Of a stretch of 59,953 nt of DNA, positions 44,929 through 53,057 are shown piece by piece. The DNA is from Deltaproteobacteria bacterium. Lineage in GTDB: Bacteria; Myxococcota; Myxococcia; SLRQ01. A program made the position numbers and the translations under genes. Numbering within the stretch: position 1 is the stretch's first letter; each line of letters begins with the position of its first letter. A model generated the notes under the pieces. The model was not told where the DNA came from. It saw nothing but the letters and a program-made list of their open reading frames with translations, and did no database searches. Location: positions 1 to 59,953 of the forward strand of contig SLRQ01000064.1 of the NCBI GenBank assembly GCA_007130885.1, read 5' to 3'.

Positions 44929-46929
44929 CTACTGGAACTGCCCCTCGAACTCTTCGAGAATCCTGCGAACCTGTGGAGCCTGTTGGTGGTCGGGGTTCGC
45001 CGCGAGAAACCGCCTATAGTGAACGGCTGCCCGCTGGGGGTTGCCTAGCCGCGCATAGCAAGTGCCAAGCAGAGCATGGGCGATGGAGTAGCTCTGGGAG
45101 TCGAGTTCCACAGCTCGTTGTAGATGCGGGATTGCCTCGGCGAACTCGTTTCGCTGAACGTGAGCGCGACCGGTTCTGAAAGCACTGCGAGCAGGATCCT
45201 CTTCGGTGGGCTGTTTCGCGGCGGGTTCGGGTTGGCGAGCAGGGGTGGGCTCCGCCTTGGGGGCTTCCGGTTCAGGGGGTGGCGGCGCAACCTGCTTCTC
45301 GGGGGGGCGCTGCTCGGCGGGCTCTTGGGTGGATTTGGTCCGCAGGGCAAGTTGTTCTCTGTCTCTTCGAGTTCTGGCCTCGGCCAAGGCCGCGCTACGC
45401 CCCTCTTCGGCGCGAGCCTTGACTCTTGAAGCGGCGTCATGTCCCGGCAAGAGTTCCAGTGCGCTGCTCGCATGAGCTATCGAGTCACCCCAGGACTCGG
45501 AGTCCAAAGCTTGCTCGGCTCTCTCGACCAGGATTCCTACATATCCCTCCAAGGCTTCTCGCCGGTGCTCCGCTATTCGTTCGCTGTAAATGGAGCCGTC
45601 CGGTATTCGGTTCATTCCTTCCCACGCGGCTTCCCATGACTTGTCGCCTATGGCCTGCATGACCTCTTGGTGGACCCGGCTGGCGGCTTCCTCCGATTCC
45701 ACCCTCTCGAGGCCCTGGAGAGCCGTTGGGTTGTCCTCATCTATTTCGAGTGCTCGCTTGTAGGCCTGCACGGCTTCGGACCACTCTTCTCTTTCCGCGG
45801 CATCGCCCGCCGACTGAATGGCTTGGCGGAGTGCGGTGTCGTCTATTGCGAGTGCCTCGTCAGCGGCCGGACGTCTCGGGTCCGTCTCGTCCGGGGTTCC
45901 GAATGTGAGCCATAAGCCCAAGCCCGCGGCGGCGGCGACCACCAAGCCTCCAATGGCGATCAAAGGTCCCTTTCCGCGACGCCTCTGGATGCCGGCGAGT
46001 TCCGCCATGTCCAGATCTTCGTCTTCTTCCTGGACGTGGTCTTCGCCGGGCGCGTAAAACCGAAGTTTGACGTGGCCCAGCTCTATGACATCGGCACTTC
46101 GGAGATGAATGAGGCCATAAGGCTCCCCGTTTACTCGAACGCCGTTGGCGGACCCCAAATCCAGCACTTTCCAAGTGCCCTCATCGTCGAGGAACAATCG
46201 GCAGTGCTCGCGGGAGAGGGAGCGGTGATCCAGATGGATGTCGTTATCGGGTGTGCGCCCCAAGGTAACGGACGTATGGGCGATCTCGAAGCTCTCTCCA
46301 CTCAATGCCGGCGACAGTGCCTGTAGTCGAGGGCGCCGGTCTTGCGGAAGAAGTTTCTTTTCGGCCGCCTGATTGAGAGTCTCGAGATCCACCTTTATGA
46401 CGGCGGTGCTCTCCGAGGTTGAAGATGTCGAAGCAGGTGGCCTGGCCTTACCGTTGCCGCCCCGCGGGGCGGCTGCTCCCTGGGGTGTGGTGCCGCGTGA
46501 TTCTTCGGCTCTTCGATCGGCCCGTTCGGTGCGTGAGTCGACTTCGATGTTGACTTCGCCGTCATCTTTCGCCGAAGCCGATCCGCCCACCGGGGGCGGG
46601 GTTGTTTCTGTTTGCTGTCGAGCAGCGGCGGTGACATCGGACGCCTCGAGCTGAACCGCGAGGTTGTAGTCTCCGATCTCGATGAGATCGCCCTCTTGAA
46701 TCTTTGCTCGGCCTTCGATTCGACCACCGTTGACCCGGACGCCGTTGAAGGAACCAAGATCCTCAACGAAAACAAAGCCTTTCCCACGTTTTAGGACGGC
46801 ATGTCTTCGAGAGACGTTTCTCTCGGTGAGCTTGATCGTATTGCCGGCCTTTCGGCCAATCGAGATCTCGTCTCGGACGAACGGAACTACCGTTTTTCGT
46901 CCGTCGTCGTCCTCGATGATGAGCTTCAT
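44929..46929 (-). CDS. Twin-FHA membrane protein with TPR repeats
   Basis: A 666-residue protein. Two FHA domains (about 1-95, ISIGRKAGNTIKLTERNVSRRHAVL; and 215-300, VTLGRTPDNDIHLDHRSLSREHCRL) read Thr-phosphorylated partners in the cytoplasm. A single membrane helix (about 325-343) is followed by a long helical domain with TPR-like repeats (AVQAYKRALEIDEDNPTALQGLERV), a Pro/Glu/Ala-rich stretch and a final TPR block ending in EGQFQ. Topology is FHA inside, TPR outside if Type II. The start ATG 46929 lies downstream of a recognisable promoter overlapped by a 26-bp dyad. It is divergent from the rhomboid gene. Confidence 0.88.
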   Translation of the reverse strand: MKLIIEDDDGRKTVVPFVRDEISIGRKAGNTIKLTERNVSRRHAVLKRGKGFVFVEDLGSFNGVRVNGGRIEGRAKIQEGDLIEIGDYNLAVQLEASDVTAAARQQTETTPPPVGGSASAKDDGEVNIEVDSRTERADRRAEESRGTTPQGAAAPRGGNGKARPPASTSSTSESTAVIKVDLETLNQAAEKKLLPQDRRPRLQALSPALSGESFEIAHTSVTLGRTPDNDIHLDHRSLSREHCRLFLDDEGTWKVLDLGSANGVRVNGEPYGLIHLRSADVIELGHVKLRFYAPGEDHVQEEDEDLDMAELAGIQRRRGKGPLIAIGGLVVAAAAGLGLWLTFGTPDETDPRRPAADEALAIDDTALRQAIQSAGDAAEREEWSEAVQAYKRALEIDEDNPTALQGLERVESEEAASRVHQEVMQAIGDKSWEAAWEGMNRIPDGSIYSERIAEHRREALEGYVGILVERAEQALDSESWGDSIAHASSALELLPGHDAASRVKARAEEGRSAALAEARTRRDREQLALRTKSTQEPAEQRPPEKQVAPPPPEPEAPKAEPTPARQPEPAAKQPTEEDPARSAFRTGRAHVQRNEFAEAIPHLQRAVELDSQSYSIAHALLGTCYARLGNPQRAAVHYRRFLAANPDHQQAPQVRRILEEFEGQFQ

Positions 46930-46996
46930 CCCTACTCCTCGATTGGTTGCCCGTGAGGGGCCGACCGCACGACGGGCTGCTTCTTCGTTCTATGGA

Positions 46997-47033
46997 TTAT
47001 TAGCATGGAGTTGGGTCTTCATTCAACCAACTC
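46997..47033 (-). promoter_or_regulatory. Promoter with overlapping dyad upstream of the FHA-TPR gene
   Basis: On the minus strand TTGAAT (47026-47021), an 18-base spacer and TAATAA (47002-46997) form a sigma70-like promoter. The inverted repeat GAGTTGG (47008-47014) / CCAACTC (47027-47033), with a 12-base centre, straddles the -35 element and the spacer. A repressor bound there would block the polymerase. Confidence 0.5.
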
Positions 47034-47113
47034 GAAGCCACAAATCAGTAAATTACCTGAAACTACCTTAAGCTATCCTCAATCACTCACGCCAGACAAC
47101 TCCGGCGTTCATT

Positions 47114-47125
47114 AGGCGCGCGCCT
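47114..47125. promoter_or_regulatory. 12-bp perfect palindrome upstream of the rhomboid gene
   Basis: AGGCGCGCGCCT is self-complementary and lies 31 bases before the rhomboid ATG, just ahead of the AGGAGG ribosome binding site at 47139-47144. It could be an operator or an mRNA hairpin. In this GC-rich genome such palindromes are not rare by chance, so support is weak. Confidence 0.3.
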
Positions 47126-47156
47126 GTCGAGGGCGATTAGGAGGTATTCTAACCTC

Positions 47157-48662
47157 ATGTTGATGATTCGCACACCGCTGGGCGATGAGTCCCTCGAGCT
47201 GGAAGAGTTCGAGGAGCGTGTCCGGCGGGGTGAGTTGACGCCGGACACGCTGGTTTGCTTCCCGCCGGTTACCGGAGAGGGTTGGGTGTGCGCGCGTAAC
47301 CTGGAGCTGTTTCGTGGATTATACAATCCCGAGAGGCTCTATTTTACTCGGCACTTCAGCCTATCGCGTGTGCCTCTGCTCACCTTGCTCGTGGTTTCGG
47401 CCAACCTCCTCATGTTTCTCGTGCTGTTGTCGGCTCTTCCCAGAGGTGCCGATGAGCACGTTCTCACCGGCAAGTTGGTAGGTTTTGGTGCGGTTGCGCC
47501 CTCGCTGATAGTGGATCTGGGTGAGACATGGCGGTTGCTGACGGCGAACTTCCTTCATAGGGACGTTTTTCATCTGGCGTTCAATATGCTCTTTTTGTTC
47601 AACGCGGCTGGAGCACTGGAAAACGCCTTCCGTCCTTCGCAGTACGTCGCTGTCCTGCTGGCTTCGGCGCTGGGAGCCACTGTCTGCTCTCTGCTGCTTT
47701 CCGGCTCCATCAGCGCGGGAGCGAGTGGGATCGTATTCGGCTGCCTAGGCGGGCTGGTTGTCTTCGGCGTCAAGTACCGCGCGATAATTCCCGCGCGCTT
47801 CCGGCGTTATTTCGGCTTGGCGGTGGCGCCGTATGTAGCGGTGTTCTTGTGGATGGGATGGATGTCGGCGGGCGTAGACAACTGGGGCCATCTTGGCGGG
47901 TTGCTCGCCGGCGCCGTTACTACCATGTTTCTTAGGCCGCGGCTCCTCGTCGAGTCACCACGTGGCCGGTGGCACGGAGTCGTGCTCTGGCCGGCCTTGG
48001 TGATTGTGGTGTTGGTGGTGACTGTCGGTGGACCGGTCTTGTCGAAGCCCCTCCGCAATACGGTTACTTATCGCGATGATGCCTCGGGCTTGGTGATCGA
48101 CTACCCGGCTGGCTGGACCCGTACGGTTACGAGCCTTGGTGAACTCGGTTTGGGTAACGGTTTGCCGCAACCCGTTTGGGTGCAAGCTGGGGCTAATCTC
48201 ATACCTTCGGATGCTGACGGTTCCACGGTTGCTGATCGATGGCTGTCGGCGCAGCTTCATAGAGCGGAGCAAGCAGGCCGGATAAGGAGCAGCCGCTGGA
48301 GGTCGCGAGGTGAGGCTAACATCGCCGGATGTCCCGCCCTTGTCTACGAGGCGGCCTTCGAGGTTCTCGAACAAGGAAGAAAGGTCGCCGACTACAGACT
48401 GCGCCTGTATGTTTTCGTACGTGGAGATCTGGCCTATAGGGTGGCTTTGTTCGGACCAGTGGGGCTCTTTCCCGGGTACAGGTCGACACTCTACGAGATC
48501 GTCGATGGCATCCGGCTGGAGGAGCCGGCTTTCCTTCGTCGAGCTCGCGCACGCTTCCTGGTCTCTCCGGGTGACGAGTCCGCAAGAACATTGCTGGACG
48601 AGGCTGTGAGGCGAGCCGGCCACACCGGCGGAGCCGTGCGGCACAGGCCGTGTGACCCCTGA
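47157..48662 (+). CDS. Rhomboid intramembrane serine protease with N-terminal GYF-like and C-terminal PsbP/Mog1-like domains
   Basis: A 501-residue membrane protein. Residues 1-65 resemble a GYF_2/DUF4339 module (RTPLGDESLELEEFEERVRRGELTPDTLV...GWVCARNLELF). A six-helix rhomboid core follows with the catalytic Ser190 in GASGIVFG and His245 in WGHLGGLLAG, preceded by the HRDVFHLAFNMLFLF loop. The last 180 residues after the final helix (VTYRDDASGLVIDYPAGW... VYEAAFEVLEQ... SLYEIVDGIRLEE-like) look like the PsbP/Mog1/DcrB fold. AGGAGG lies 12 bases upstream of the ATG. It cuts transmembrane substrates; which ones is unknown. Confidence 0.88.
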   Translation: MLMIRTPLGDESLELEEFEERVRRGELTPDTLVCFPPVTGEGWVCARNLELFRGLYNPERLYFTRHFSLSRVPLLTLLVVSANLLMFLVLLSALPRGADEHVLTGKLVGFGAVAPSLIVDLGETWRLLTANFLHRDVFHLAFNMLFLFNAAGALENAFRPSQYVAVLLASALGATVCSLLLSGSISAGASGIVFGCLGGLVVFGVKYRAIIPARFRRYFGLAVAPYVAVFLWMGWMSAGVDNWGHLGGLLAGAVTTMFLRPRLLVESPRGRWHGVVLWPALVIVVLVVTVGGPVLSKPLRNTVTYRDDASGLVIDYPAGWTRTVTSLGELGLGNGLPQPVWVQAGANLIPSDADGSTVADRWLSAQLHRAEQAGRIRSSRWRSRGEANIAGCPALVYEAAFEVLEQGRKVADYRLRLYVFVRGDLAYRVALFGPVGLFPGYRSTLYEIVDGIRLEEPAFLRRARARFLVSPGDESARTLLDEAVRRAGHTGGAVRHRPCDP

Positions 48663-48690
48663 ACCAGCCTGCTCCGCCGGGCAGGCTGGT
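48663..48690. terminator. Perfect 10-bp hairpin between convergent rhomboid and GNAT genes
   Basis: ACCAGCCTGC (48663-48672), an 8-nt loop, and GCAGGCTGGT (48681-48690). It begins at the base after the rhomboid stop codon. There is no U-tract on either strand, but its symmetry and position suit a bidirectional terminator. Confidence 0.65.
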
Positions 48691-48722
48691 GCGCCGAAAG
48701 CGCTATGACCACGACATGCTGC

Positions 48723-49535
48723 TCAGGCCAATATCTGTATGTACTCGTGGACCTCGCCCACCTGTTGAAATCCGAGCTTCTTGTAGAGCCCTTTTGGTCT
48801 GTCTTCGGAATCGGTGAGCAGGCTCACGTAAGGTGCGCCGGCCTCGAGCCCTCGGGCAACCACCTCTCTTACGAGAGCGCTGGCGACTCCTCTACGGCGA
48901 AGAGCAGGTGCCGTTGCCAGCGACTGCAGAGAAGCTCCGCAAGGAGTCAACAATAGCCCGGCCGCGCTTGCCGGAACGCCGTCCAGGTAAGCGATGAGCC
49001 ATGTGAGATCCAGCGTCGCTTCTTGAATGTTCTCCCAGGTGTCGAGAGCCTCGTTGACTTCCGAGGCGAACCAGGAAGCTTGGCTCCGCACCTCCTCTCG
49101 CAACTTTGCCATGATCCCGCGCCCGTGCTCGGACGCCACGGGCTCGAACTTGATCCTGCCGTGGCCTTGCTTGGCGGTCGGCACTGAGTTGGTACACAAG
49201 GTGGCGTACACGCGCCTTATCATTCCCAGGCCTGACAGATCTGCTCCCACGGTGCCAAAGGTTCTCGGGTCATCGAGCAAGATGCGAACGTGCCGGCACC
49301 CCTGGGTTGCTAAATGCCGCCTGCCTTGAATGAGCAAACGGGTTGCATCGGCGGAAGGATTGACGCGAGCGAGAAAAGACGCGTCCCAGACCTCCGGTAC
49401 TTGCGGATGGGTTATCGCCTTTCCCCCGACGAGACGGTGCCATTTCTCACCCGCCACGAAGGCGGCCTCCTCCGTGCGCCATACATCACGGGCCAAACCG
49501 TCAGCCTGATGACAGGGTCTCACTTGAAACACCAT
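48723..49535 (-). CDS. GNAT-family N-acetyltransferase
   Basis: A 270-residue protein from ATG 49535, where the recognisable sequence begins (MVFQVRPCHQADG); the longer frame overlaps the SPFH gene's end and is antisense-like in composition. The C-terminal 90 residues are a GNAT acetyltransferase domain with the acetyl-CoA loop APALRRRGVASALV and LYKKLGFQQVGEVHEYIQI. The N-terminal half (PEVWDASFLARVN, RHVRILLDDP) is probably a second, degenerate GNAT repeat. Substrate is unknown. It is downstream of, and 47 bp from, the SPFH/zinc-ribbon gene on the same strand. Confidence 0.85.
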   Translation of the reverse strand: MVFQVRPCHQADGLARDVWRTEEAAFVAGEKWHRLVGGKAITHPQVPEVWDASFLARVNPSADATRLLIQGRRHLATQGCRHVRILLDDPRTFGTVGADLSGLGMIRRVYATLCTNSVPTAKQGHGRIKFEPVASEHGRGIMAKLREEVRSQASWFASEVNEALDTWENIQEATLDLTWLIAYLDGVPASAAGLLLTPCGASLQSLATAPALRRRGVASALVREVVARGLEAGAPYVSLLTDSEDRPKGLYKKLGFQQVGEVHEYIQILA

Positions 49536-49582
49536 ATGGCTGGGACGCGCGGCGCGGTACGGGGTAGGGGTCCTTTTAATCC

Positions 49583-50776
49583 CTAGGCGACGGCCTCTTT
49601 GCCGCAGCCGGGACAGAATCTTGCGTTGGGGGCCAGCTTGTTTCCGCAGCCGACACAGAACTTCGGGCCGGCCGCTTCGGGGGACGGCAGCTGCTTGCCG
49701 CAGTTGGTGCAGAACTTGCCCGTTGGGACCGAGGTGTTGCAGGAAGGGCATGAAATCGATTGACCGGCCCCGGCGGGTGCGGCCGCGGCTGTAGCCCCAT
49801 GCTGTTGGGCTGCTCCGGGGGGCGTCCCATGATGTGCTTGTGCCGCGCCCGGATGTTGTGGAGGCGGCTGATGTTGCTGCTGGGCCATGAACATGTTGGC
49901 CATGCCGAAGCCTACCCCAAGCCCGGCGCCACCAAGGGCCGCGTTTCCTTCCGCGCCACCGCCACCGCCACCACCACCACCCTTGGCCATCCCTTCGCCG
50001 GCTCCGAGCATCGCCGAGCCGGCAGCGTATTGCTGGAACCCGCCGGCGAGCCTCGAGTAGGCCGTGTCTCTTTTGAAATTCTTTAGAGTTTCCTCATCAT
50101 CCGCCTTGATGGCGATGGTGAAGTTTCCAAGACGGACAACAGTCAGGCCGTAGCCGTCGATATGCCTCCGCGCGCCTTCCACGACCTCGTCTTCGATCTC
50201 CACGGTGTACGCACCGCTGGTGACGTCCAGCAGCGGCCACTGCTTTTTGACCATTAGCCGGGCCACATGATCGCGTATGGTCTTCAGCAGCAAGTTCTTG
50301 AACCACCCTATGAAGGCGTCGTTGCTCGTTCGCTGAAGGCCCACCAAACCTATGACCAATCTTTCCGGGTCGGTGACTCTGACCGAGAAGTCCCCGTGGA
50401 CCATGGTTCCAACGGCCAGGCCTGTTCCGGGGTCGCGCACATCGCCGATTGGGCCGCCGAACTTGATCTGGCTGAACTCACGGGTGGAGACGAAGTATAT
50501 TTCGGTGACGAAAAGGTTTCCGCCGGTGACCGCGTCTATGAGCATGGACAGGAACGGAAAGTTGTTTGCCTCGAGCGTATGGCGTCCGGGCCCTATGGTG
50601 CCCACTACCTTACCATCACGCATGAACAAGGCCTTTTCATCGGCCATGACGGTAAGCTGGGTGCCCCAACGAATGTTGCTGTCTGGGTGCTTGAAGATGA
50701 TATCGTTCTTGGTCTCGTCGCCTCTTGCTATGAAGGCGCGGCGGGCTTCACCCCTGATAGAGCGCAGGATGCTCAT
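49583..50776 (-). CDS. SPFH-domain protein with two C-terminal zinc ribbons (YdjI-like)
   Basis: A 397-residue protein from ATG 50776 with GGGAGAAA upstream. Residues 25-240 match the SPFH/band-7-like domain of the YdjI and virion-core type (IIFKHPDSNIRWGTQLTV, EALFMRDGKVVGTIGPGRHTLEANN, GDFSVRVTDPERLV). A Gly-rich, then Gln/Pro/Ala-rich, linker leads to two zinc ribbons (CPSCNTSVPTGKFCTNCG; FCVGCGNKLAPNARFCPGCG). There is no membrane helix. Such proteins are found as oligomeric, membrane-associated scaffolds in stress responses. It is divergent from a second zinc-ribbon gene with an 87-bp gap. Confidence 0.88.
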   Translation of the reverse strand: MSILRSIRGEARRAFIARGDETKNDIIFKHPDSNIRWGTQLTVMADEKALFMRDGKVVGTIGPGRHTLEANNFPFLSMLIDAVTGGNLFVTEIYFVSTREFSQIKFGGPIGDVRDPGTGLAVGTMVHGDFSVRVTDPERLVIGLVGLQRTSNDAFIGWFKNLLLKTIRDHVARLMVKKQWPLLDVTSGAYTVEIEDEVVEGARRHIDGYGLTVVRLGNFTIAIKADDEETLKNFKRDTAYSRLAGGFQQYAAGSAMLGAGEGMAKGGGGGGGGGAEGNAALGGAGLGVGFGMANMFMAQQQHQPPPQHPGAAQAHHGTPPGAAQQHGATAAAAPAGAGQSISCPSCNTSVPTGKFCTNCGKQLPSPEAAGPKFCVGCGNKLAPNARFCPGCGKEAVA

Positions 50777-50863
50777 GTCGTGTTTCTCCCGTTGGGCCGT
50801 CAGTGCCCTGGTTGTAATCCTGAAGCTATGAATATCACCCTTGATTCATGAAGGTGTCAAACC

Positions 50864-51961
50864 ATGGATAGCGCCAAAGAATCTTCGGCCCCCGAGACCG
50901 GAGCACAGTATAGATGCTCGAGCTGTGGGGCGCCGGTTACTTTCGACCCCAGCCAGCAAGCTTTGGCTTGTGAGCACTGTGGTAACTCGGATGCCGTCAA
51001 GATCCCTCTGGAAGAGATACCCGAGCACTGTATAGCCGAGGCTTTGCGCCGGCCGGAGCGGAAGGGTTATGACATTCCCGTTCGCCGCATGCGCTGCCAG
51101 AGTTGCGGAGCCACCGTGGATCTGGACCCCGGAGTTGTAGCCGGGAAGTGCGCGTTTTGTGGCGCGTCCGCCGTGGCATCCGTGGAGGAGGAGTCCAGGG
51201 TGTGGAGGCCCGAGTCTCTGCTTCCCTTCAAGGTAAGCCGAGACGAGGCCGCTCACGCCTATCATAAATGGTTGTCCAGCCTCTGGTTCAGGCCGGGGGA
51301 TCTGAAGGACTCCGCAATCAATGAGATATCGGGAGTTTACCTCCCATATTGGACGTTCGATGCCCGTGCCGACTCATGGTGGACGGCGGACGCCGGATAT
51401 CACTACTACGAAACGGTGACGTACAAGGATAGTCAGGGCAACACCAAGACTCGACGCGAGAGACGGACAAGGTGGGAGCCCGCATCAGGACGTCACTACG
51501 ATGAATACCGGAATGTTCCCATATACGCCTCGCAGGGCCTGCCCGTGTCCATTTGCCGTGCAATCGAGCCTTACCCCTGGGAGAACATGGCCGCGTACGA
51601 CCCGCGTTTCCTCTCGGGCTTCGGTGCGGAGGAGTACGTCGTCGACGCCGTCGAAGGGTGGAGCCGCGGGCAAGAGAGGATGAACGGATGGGAGAGGGAG
51701 AAGTGCTCTAGACTGGTGCCCGGCGATACCCAAAGAAACCTTCGGGTGGTAACCAGGTTTTCGGAAGCCAAATTCAGGCACGTGCTGTTGCCGGTCTGGA
51801 TCGTGGCGTACAGCTACAAGGGCAAGACGTATCGATTTCTTGCCAATGGGCAAACCGGAAAGGCATCAGGAAAGGCCCCGTACAGCTGGGTCAAGATATC
51901 CGCCACTGTGTTGATAGCCATCCTGGTTCTGGTATTGCTGGGGCTCTACTTGGGGATGTGA
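50864..51961 (+). CDS. Zinc-ribbon protein with a C-terminal membrane helix
   Basis: A 365-residue protein from ATG 50864 behind AAGGTG. Two zinc ribbons near the N-terminus (YRCSSCGAPVTFDPSQQALACEHCG; MRCQSCGATVDLDPGVVAGKCAFCG) resemble TFIIB or primosomal-N'-type ribbons. A long central domain follows with LPYWTFDARADSWW and aromatic-rich repeats, then a single C-terminal membrane helix (about 345-363). Orthologues of this architecture are often mislabelled as replication factor Y. It is divergent from the SPFH/zinc-ribbon gene and overlaps the start of epmA by 4 bp, so the last two are translationally coupled. Confidence 0.82.
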   Translation: MDSAKESSAPETGAQYRCSSCGAPVTFDPSQQALACEHCGNSDAVKIPLEEIPEHCIAEALRRPERKGYDIPVRRMRCQSCGATVDLDPGVVAGKCAFCGASAVASVEEESRVWRPESLLPFKVSRDEAAHAYHKWLSSLWFRPGDLKDSAINEISGVYLPYWTFDARADSWWTADAGYHYYETVTYKDSQGNTKTRRERRTRWEPASGRHYDEYRNVPIYASQGLPVSICRAIEPYPWENMAAYDPRFLSGFGAEEYVVDAVEGWSRGQERMNGWEREKCSRLVPGDTQRNLRVVTRFSEAKFRHVLLPVWIVAYSYKGKTYRFLANGQTGKASGKAPYSWVKISATVLIAILVLVLLGLYLGM

Positions 51962-53022
51962 GCTTGGCGCATTCGTTCCCTATGCCGAAAGGAAGGTCGG
52001 AACCATCCCTGCCGGAGATCGTCCAAGCTCGCGCCCTCATGAACTCGGTGCTTCGGTCTTTCTTGACGGGAAGGGGCTACCTCGAGGTCGAGACTCCGTC
52101 GATGGTTCCGGCGCCGGGGATGGAACCGCACATAAGGGCGTTCGAGACCGAGCTGGATCTTGCCGAGTTGGGGCTTCCAGCATCTACGTTGTATCTGCAC
52201 ACCAGCCCCGAGTATGCGATGAAGCGTCTCTTGGCGGACGGTCTCGATCGGATCTACCAGCTCTGCAAGGTGTTCAGGGCGGAGCCGCCCTCCGCAAGCC
52301 ACAACCCGGAGTTCACGATGCTGGAGCTGTACCGGTCTCCCGGCGACCATGAGACCGTGATGCGTGACCTCGAGGATCTGCTCCTCTTCCTTTGCCATGC
52401 TTTCACAGGGTCCGACTGCCTGCCGGGTGGGGCCAGGGTTACCGTGCCGTTTCCTAGGATCACGGTCAGGGAAGCCTTCAAGGACGCGACAGGGGTCGAT
52501 ATCGCGGCCTACCCTCCGGGAGACCCGTCCGGTCTGGCAAACGCTCTCGAGATGTCTTGCGGGATGGGGGCATCGGAGGGGGATGACTGGGACGCGGTGT
52601 TCTTTCGAGCATTTCTAGACAAGGTGGAGCCCGGTCTGGGGCGTGAGCAGGCCGTATACCTTGTCGACTATCCGGCCCATATGTCCGCCTTGGCTCGGTT
52701 GCGCGCTGACGATGCTCGTTGGGCCGAGCGTTTCGAGCTTTTCGTTGGAGGCTCCGAGCTGGCCAATGGATTTCACGAGCTCAACGATGCGGAGGAGCAG
52801 AGACGACGCTTGGAGGCGGAGCAAGAGGAACGTCGTCGCCTAGGCGTCCAGCTGCCGCCTTTGGACGAAGATTTCATCGAGGCTGTCGGACGGCTGCCGG
52901 ATGCCGGTGGGGTAGCCGTAGGCATGGACCGCGTGCTCATGCTCCTCACGGGAGTCGCGACGATCGAGAACGTACTCTTGTTCCCGGCCCATCGTTTTCC
53001 GGCCTTGGATTGTGGAAGGTAG
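51958..53022 (+). CDS. epmA: Elongation factor P--(R)-beta-lysine ligase EpmA (GenX/PoxA)
   Basis: A 354-residue class II lysyl-tRNA synthetase-like enzyme that attaches beta-lysine to elongation factor P. The motifs are YLEVETPSMVPAPGMEPHI, LYLHTSPEYAMKRLL, IYQLCKVFRAEPPSASHNPEF, ELANGFHELND and the C-terminal GGVAVGMDRVLMLL. It lacks the anticodon-binding domain, as expected. The start is a GTG at 51958 that overlaps the upstream stop; an ATG at 51982 is possible. The partner aminomutase epmB and efp are not in this window. Confidence 0.93.
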   Translation: MSLAHSFPMPKGRSEPSLPEIVQARALMNSVLRSFLTGRGYLEVETPSMVPAPGMEPHIRAFETELDLAELGLPASTLYLHTSPEYAMKRLLADGLDRIYQLCKVFRAEPPSASHNPEFTMLELYRSPGDHETVMRDLEDLLLFLCHAFTGSDCLPGGARVTVPFPRITVREAFKDATGVDIAAYPPGDPSGLANALEMSCGMGASEGDDWDAVFFRAFLDKVEPGLGREQAVYLVDYPAHMSALARLRADDARWAERFELFVGGSELANGFHELNDAEEQRRRLEAEQEERRRLGVQLPPLDEDFIEAVGRLPDAGGVAVGMDRVLMLLTGVATIENVLLFPAHRFPALDCGR

Positions 53023-53057
53023 TCGGCTACGAGAGGCGAAGGATCTATAATCGCACG

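Noticed and set aside
50828..50849. ATGAAT/ATTCAT inverted repeat in the SPFH/zinc-ribbon gap
   Set aside because: Six-base arms with a 10-base spacer are too likely by chance in an AT-richer gap, and no promoter elements line up with them.
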